Source of the DNA: Siniperca chuatsi | Taxonomy: Eukaryota > Chordata > Actinopteri > Centrarchiformes > Sinipercidae | DNA: 64,000 nucleotides | Direction of reading: 5' to 3' | Assembly: GCF_020085105.1 (NCBI RefSeq) | Contig: NC_058048.1 | Location: 8,056,862 to 8,120,861, forward strand | Shown here: positions 50,491 to 64,000 of the stretch, piece by piece | Layout of the letters: each line of letters starts with the position of its first letter | Numbering within the stretch: the stretch's first letter is position 1 | Position numbers and translations under genes: made by a program | Notes under the pieces: generated by a model | What the model was told of the DNA's origin: nothing | Seen by the model: the letters and a program-made list of their open reading frames with translations, nothing else | Databases searched by the model: none

Positions 50491-52000
50491 ACACCCTCAG
50501 GATTTTTAGACTTTTGGCCCGTAAATAGTAAATAAGAAGTTTGACATGTGAGAATGGGTGCTCGATTAAAATAAGAGTAATTTGTCACGGAAAGAGTTGT
50601 TAGTTTGAGCCCTGTACCAGTCAAAATGAATGCAAATGCATCTCAGCAATTAAGGGGAGTAACAATAACTTTTTAAATATTGTTCTTCAGAATGTTAGAA
50701 TACTATTTAACTGAGATTCCTTAGAAAATACCAATGACATCCTGTCACAAGGAAACCCAAGTCTACTTTATGATAGTAAATAAAACTGAAATGGTTTATT
50801 TACAATTGGAAAGTAAGATTGCAGTCACCAATTTCTTTACCTGCAGTTAAATGGGAGCACAGTCTGACTTTGCTGTCTTGTAACACATAAATAAAGCTTC
50901 TGTTTCATCTTAACATTAAATCAATACTCCTCATAACAGTTGCGAGGCCTAAAGCCATTTTGCACTCTGCAGCTAATGTAGGCCACCTGTAGATGGCGCT
51001 GCAGGTTGTGGACCTAGACCTGCTATTGTTCTGCTGACCAGGGTCTGAAAATAACAAAAGTAATGTTTAAAAAAAACTAAAACTAAAGGGAATAGCATTA
51101 ATATAGATCCCTTAATGTGACATTTGGAGTACCGTTTATAATACTGTGTAGCCGACTGTTTCCCGCAGAAGTGCTATTATTGTCGTTATTTCCTGGATTA
51201 TTCAGAACAGTTTGCACTATGTTGTTTGCTTATGTTCCTTCAGATAACGCCAACTTTACAAATTGATAATCAGCTGTCTATTAATACTGGATACAGGATT
51301 CAATGTACACATCTGCCTTTACTCCTGTGGAACATGAATTCATTAATTAAAGATGGATTTCTGGATTGCTGCAGTTTTTCTGACAGAAGACTTAGGTCAG
51401 ACTTGTGTACGTGAGCATCACATCTATTGAAAGATATATTTCACACGACCTATACACTTTGACTTCAGTGAATTTGACACCCAGGATTCATTAACCTTCC
51501 CATTTGAAAACCTAATTTTTGAATAACTTGTGAACGCCTTGCTTAAAAACATCAATAATAATAATAATAAAACACCAAATAGTTCACCTTTAGAAATACT
51601 GACAAGATTAATCAAGGAAACCTTGCAAATTAATGAAAAACTTATAATTCTTTATCTTTAAAAAGTTTAATAATGGCCTTTCATCTTTTCTTGGGTATGC
51701 ACAGTTCATGTTTTACTTATTATTAAAAATGTTTATTAACAATGTTTCATTCTTCTGGGACCTTAGTTTGTAAAATGTTTATTGAAAACAGCTCCACCAT
51801 GCCCTAAATATCACCAAGAATTTCATTTGAAGGTGTTTTATCATTTATTTATCATTAAATTAAATTAATGGGGGGAAGACACTGAATGAAGAGACTGAAC
51901 TGTTACAATTCAAATCTATTGGATGTCAGTCTGTAAGTTGGTTTTAGTGGTTAATGTTTTGTGTGAAAAAAATGAAAATCACATGTTACAGTTACAATAA
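50491..52000. other. Intergenic, nothing recognised
   Basis: AT-rich sequence between the LINE and the likely 3' end of bace1. No supported exon. Confidence 0.5.
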
Positions 52001-53300
52001 GTACTTTATTGGTTCAACAGTGCTGCCAGCATCTGACAGATAAATATACAGTTCTGAGTTGATCTATTTACAGCTTGCTGAGAGTGTCCCTTGTAGACAT
52101 ACATAGTGTTCTTTAGTGTATAACATACTTTGGGCTGGTTTCCGTGTCCAAGCACATATGGTCCCCATTGAAAGATGTGGTGAGTTAGGCTGTTTCTGTG
52201 TCTGTTAAAGAAGCCCTATCAAGTCTTGGTTTGTTAACATGTAATGTGTTGTTACATGTGCAAATCATCACATGGTGCAGCAGAAGGGTAAGCAGTGTGT
52301 ATTCTGTGTGTGTGTATGTGCCTGCGCAAATAGAAGATCTGGAATGCACACATTTTATGTACAATAGATATATTTAAGCTATCAGTATGAGAGGAAAAAG
52401 TGACATCTGATATTGACTGTTCAGTAGTCACAGTTTCACACTAAGCAAAACTGATGTATTTTTGCAGTAAATGCTCTTACAATCTTATATTTCTCTTTAT
52501 GCTTACGTATTTTGCACTGCAGAATTATTTGCTGGCATTTGCAAAATAGTGGAATTTCATAGATGCTATTCATACTCAGTAGTATCATTTTCATAAGTAT
52601 CATCTTCATTTTCATTAAATCTTTCTGTATACTCTTCAGTTACAGTACAACTGTGCACACAAACAGGCATGCTCACACATAGCAACCTTGTTTCATTCAC
52701 TCATAAGCCACAAACAGTAGATCTATAAACACACACGTAACTTATGTTCAAATCATACCATAGCAAACCATGTTCGACTACATGATGGCTTCCCACCATT
52801 GAGTTGAGTTTCGTCATTTATCCATTTGTAAATTATCTATTTTCTCTTTAAATCACTCTGTGTGGAAGTCTGCAATGTTAAGAGACAAATCTTTCTAAAT
52901 TCCAAATCCAATCCAATCCACCTCTGTGATCTATTTATACAGTATTTATAACAAAGCTGATTTTTCTGTTTCTTATTTTTCCCACTTCAGCTCCTCTAGC
53001 CATGCTGATCTGCATAGGTAGCTGAAACAGGCAAAGTTGACACTGACTTTCTCTTGTTTGCCCTTCAGGTTAGTATTGGCTCGAGCTATCCTCTCAAATT
53101 TGAGGGCAACACTGTGTATTCAATGTATGTCAGCATTTTTTTCATACTTTACATATTATATTCCTGAAGAACCTTTAAAAGCTCTCTTTCAACAGCACCA
53201 ACATTCTGTAACAATGTACATCCTTTTTATCACAATCCATCCTGTCCTGTGTTTAAAGTGTAGGTCTCTACGGCTCCTTTCGTCTCCTTCTGCTCCCTCT
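52000..53300 (-). other. bace1: Likely bace1 3' UTR
   Basis: The stretch follows the bace1 stop on the minus strand. A minus-strand AATAAAG near 52003-52009 is a candidate poly(A) signal, which would give a 1.3-kb 3' UTR. Mammalian BACE1 also has a long 3' UTR. No exon of another gene is seen. Confidence 0.4.
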
Positions 53301-61485
<8,185 letters not shown>

Positions 61486-63300
61486 CTAAGAGAATGAGAG
61501 AGAGAGCGAGAGAGATTTATTAAATTGCATTTTGCAAAAATCAATAGGTTTGTAAAACTGATGCTTGGGTTACATTATAAAATTGATTATGTTCAATCTC
61601 TGAAGGGCAAATTAATCTTTCTTTGTTACCTTGGAGACAGACATGGCCATTTGTAATACAATTTTCTGCGTGGGGTTTTTGATGTCTGCTTTTGATATCT
61701 TTACTTTCTTTTATATTGATGATCTTACAGGCTAATTTTTGACTAATTTTTACAGTAAGTAGTCAGCCTCACCTCTCACAGAGTCATTTTTCATCTCTCA
61801 GTCATTCTCTGTATCCATTTCTCTTTCCTTGTAGTGTCCTGTGCTGTTTCCTGTTGCCCTAAATGTCCTTCTCTGTCCCCTCTCTGTCTCCACTCTAACC
61901 CTCCACTCCTCTCAGGTTGCCCATTCTACTCCCTCTCTCTCCCCCCATCTCCTCCTCTTCAGTCTGCATCTCTATGTGAGTATCATATTTTGCGCAATCA
62001 GTTAGTGAATGTGTGAATGGAGCACAATAGCGAAGAAGACGCCATACCTCCTGTAAATGCATCATATTATACATTATAAATGATACTTTACACATATATA
62101 AACTGCTGTATGATATATATTACATTTTTTGTTATTATTTTTGTTGTACTGCTGCTTTAATACACACTATGTTGTGTGAGTCATACTTTTTTACATATAC
62201 ATTTTCATTCATGGCTGCAGTTAACATGTACTGATGTTGTGGTTGTAAGTTTGATTCACGTTTAAAGGTTCCTTTGTTACAGTGAAGTATAAGCACATAC
62301 TGTACTATTTTACTCATTGACAAATAAGGTGAAAGACCAACTCCTTGGTGGAGAATATAGATAGACAGTGTGGCACAGACCCAAACAGATGACCAGACAG
62401 GCAGCCATCGAGCCACAGCAAGCTGTTCAATAATGGATTTGCTCTTAAAATATCCAGAGAAGTGCTACTGTCTCAAGGGCTGAGCCTGAAAGCCCAGAAT
62501 AAATAGTGACTCTATCCACACACATACATCCATGGCAGTGATATGCACACAAATGCCTGCATGTACATGCAAACACAACTACTGTCAGTAATAACGCTGT
62601 ATACACTCTTCCTTTCTTCTTCATTTCCTGTCTTGGGCAGAGATTTGCTGACTGCTCAGGATAGATCTGTTTCTTTCATACACAACCACACAAACACACT
62701 AAAGGCTGCATCCTGACACACCGAGACCCTCCTCTCTCTCTGTCTGTCTTCCTGTCCTCCCTGGCAGAGTGCCTGTCTGTTCCAGCCATTATATTTGCCT
62801 TTCCCCCCTCCTCTATGGAGGAGAAATCATCTAGTGGTTACCAGAACAGAACACAACATATCTGAAAGTTACTGTAAATCTACTAAGCGTCTAAAGTGAA
62901 ATGCATTTTATCACTTCTGCTATTATGATCATTTGAGTTCAAGACCATTTACTCTTGCTGAACCATTGACTCACAGTGCCACTTTCAATTCGTTTTATGT
63001 ACAGACTGATACATTACTTTATATAAAGCTTTATTTATCTAGATGCATGGGGCTTTTAAAGTCATAAATATATTTAGATAATTTGATTCTAGATATCTTA
63101 AGACTTATTAAGGGCCTGCAGCCTATCAGTGTGTTATTATGGGTATGGTTATCCCGACTGGTAATTTTAATGAATGACATGGTCATTGGCCCTATGGTGT
63201 AATTTTACTATCTCAGTGCCTGAAATTAAACCAAATCTTCTGCCATTTTAAAGGCCCAGAAAACCTATTTTCTTAATTAGGTTTGTACTATGAGCGGTCA
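61486..63300. other. bace1: bace1 intron 1 (start), nothing recognised
   Basis: No minus-strand stretch coding the expected exon-1 end (a GSPPQT-like motif before a donor) was found. The region has CT-rich patches (61895-61965, 62720-62820) but no supported gene. Confidence 0.5.
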
Positions 63301-63339
63301 CACTTTATTTTACGGTACACTAATAAGACATAATAAGCT

Positions 63340-63730
63340 GTACTTTGTATCAAATTAGACCGAAACTAGAAATAATATGTTCTTTATTAGACAGTAAACA
63401 AACACAGTTATACCCTAATTAGACACCATACACCTAAATGATGCTGTAATTAGAAACCGCAAATAAAGCTGTATTATACTTTGACACTATTATACCAAAT
63501 TATTCTCTAATTAGAAACCAAATAGGAGATCCTAATACACAATTAGACGCCATTTTACAAGATCATAGTCTAATTAAATCAAATACAATACCATATCAGA
63601 TCCAAAATATGCTACAGTTAGACGCTATTCTACCTTTACTACCAAATTATGCTATATCAGACACCACATTTAATGCAGCCTATGATAGCTTAATTAGACA
63701 ACACAGGCTGTAATTAGACAAATTTAATGC
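63340..63730. repeat. Imperfect array of a roughly 30-bp AATTAGAC-containing unit
   Basis: AATTAGAC or a near form recurs near 63354, 63390, 63418, 63449, 63510, 63540, 63617, 63660, 63691 and 63712, often about 30 bases apart or a multiple of that. Words like CCAAATTATGCTATA lie between. It follows a TCACACTTTATTTTACGGTA stretch of the kind found at ends of some DNA-transposon-like repeats. Confidence 0.6.
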
Positions 63731-63790
63731 CACATTATATCGCACATAGCCTTTATAATAGTAACCATCTATTAATAGTTCCGGGAGGGT

Positions 63791-63936
63791 AACAACAAGC
63801 GGGAAGTGGGTAGAGGGGAGTTCGGTTGTACTGTATGTATGATTGTATTTATTTATTATATATTATATTTATTTATTATTATTATTAGGTTTATATTTGG
63901 GTGTGTAAACTCCCTTCTACCCACTTGTTGTTGTTG
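63791..63936. repeat. Imperfect inverted repeat with AT-rich centre
   Basis: AGTGGGTAGAGGGGAGTT (63805-63822) pairs with AACTCCCTTCTACCCACT (63908-63925) with one mismatch. AACAACA and TGTTGTT words extend the arms further out. The centre is about 85 bp of ATTTATTA-type sequence. Confidence 0.65.
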
Positions 63937-64000
63937 TGTGTGAGCTCCTGGGGAATTCTTTTGCCTGAACACCCTGGGAGGAGGAGAACAGGCAGAGGTA

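Noticed and set aside
62700-64000. Possible bace1 exon 1 near the right edge
   Set aside because: No minus-strand signal peptide, propeptide or GSPPQT-like exon end was found, so exon 1 must lie outside the window.

Overview
This is nuclear DNA from a teleost fish, probably a spiny-rayed (percomorph) species. The evidence is vertebrate genes split by GT-AG introns, L2-type LINE fragments, an AFC-like tRNA-derived SINE, and dispersed repeats I recognise as common in perch-like fishes. There is no bacterial, phage or CRISPR content.

Layout. (1) About 1.6-6.0 kb: a head-to-tail pair of small secreted C1q-domain genes, c1q-A and c1q-B. Each has four coding exons and its own copy of the promoter. 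(2) 6-12.7 kb: gene-free DNA with a TTAA-flanked MITE and a broken LINE. (3) 12.8-15.6 kb: a third C1q gene with a different exon layout. (4) 15.6-19.2 kb: dispersed repeats, then a roughly 530-bp polypyrimidine tract. (5) 19.2-26.6 kb, + strand: transgelin (tagln, SM22-alpha), complete, with two perfect CArG boxes in its promoter and a 5.3-kb first intron. (6) 27.6-46.0 kb, - strand: pcsk7, the complete coding sequence in 16 exons (766 aa), converging tail to tail on tagln. (7) 46-52 kb: a gene-free gap largely filled by a broken L2 LINE. (8) 52-64 kb, - strand: bace1, coding exons 2 to 9 including the stop. Exon 1 (signal peptide and propeptide) lies beyond the right edge.

The tagln(+)-pcsk7(-)-bace1(-) order and orientation matches human 11q23.3, except that RNF214, which lies between PCSK7 and BACE1 in human, is absent here. 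I found no strong candidate for an entirely new molecular system. The observations I would follow first are: complementary UG/CA repeats flanking pcsk7 exon 8, CA repeats at several 5' splice sites of pcsk7 and bace1, a near-perfect 72-bp hairpin in tagln intron 4, and the C1q cluster with its identical tract and differing exon structures. Exon boundaries were placed by hand from splice signals, reading frame and family similarity recalled from memory; no search was run.
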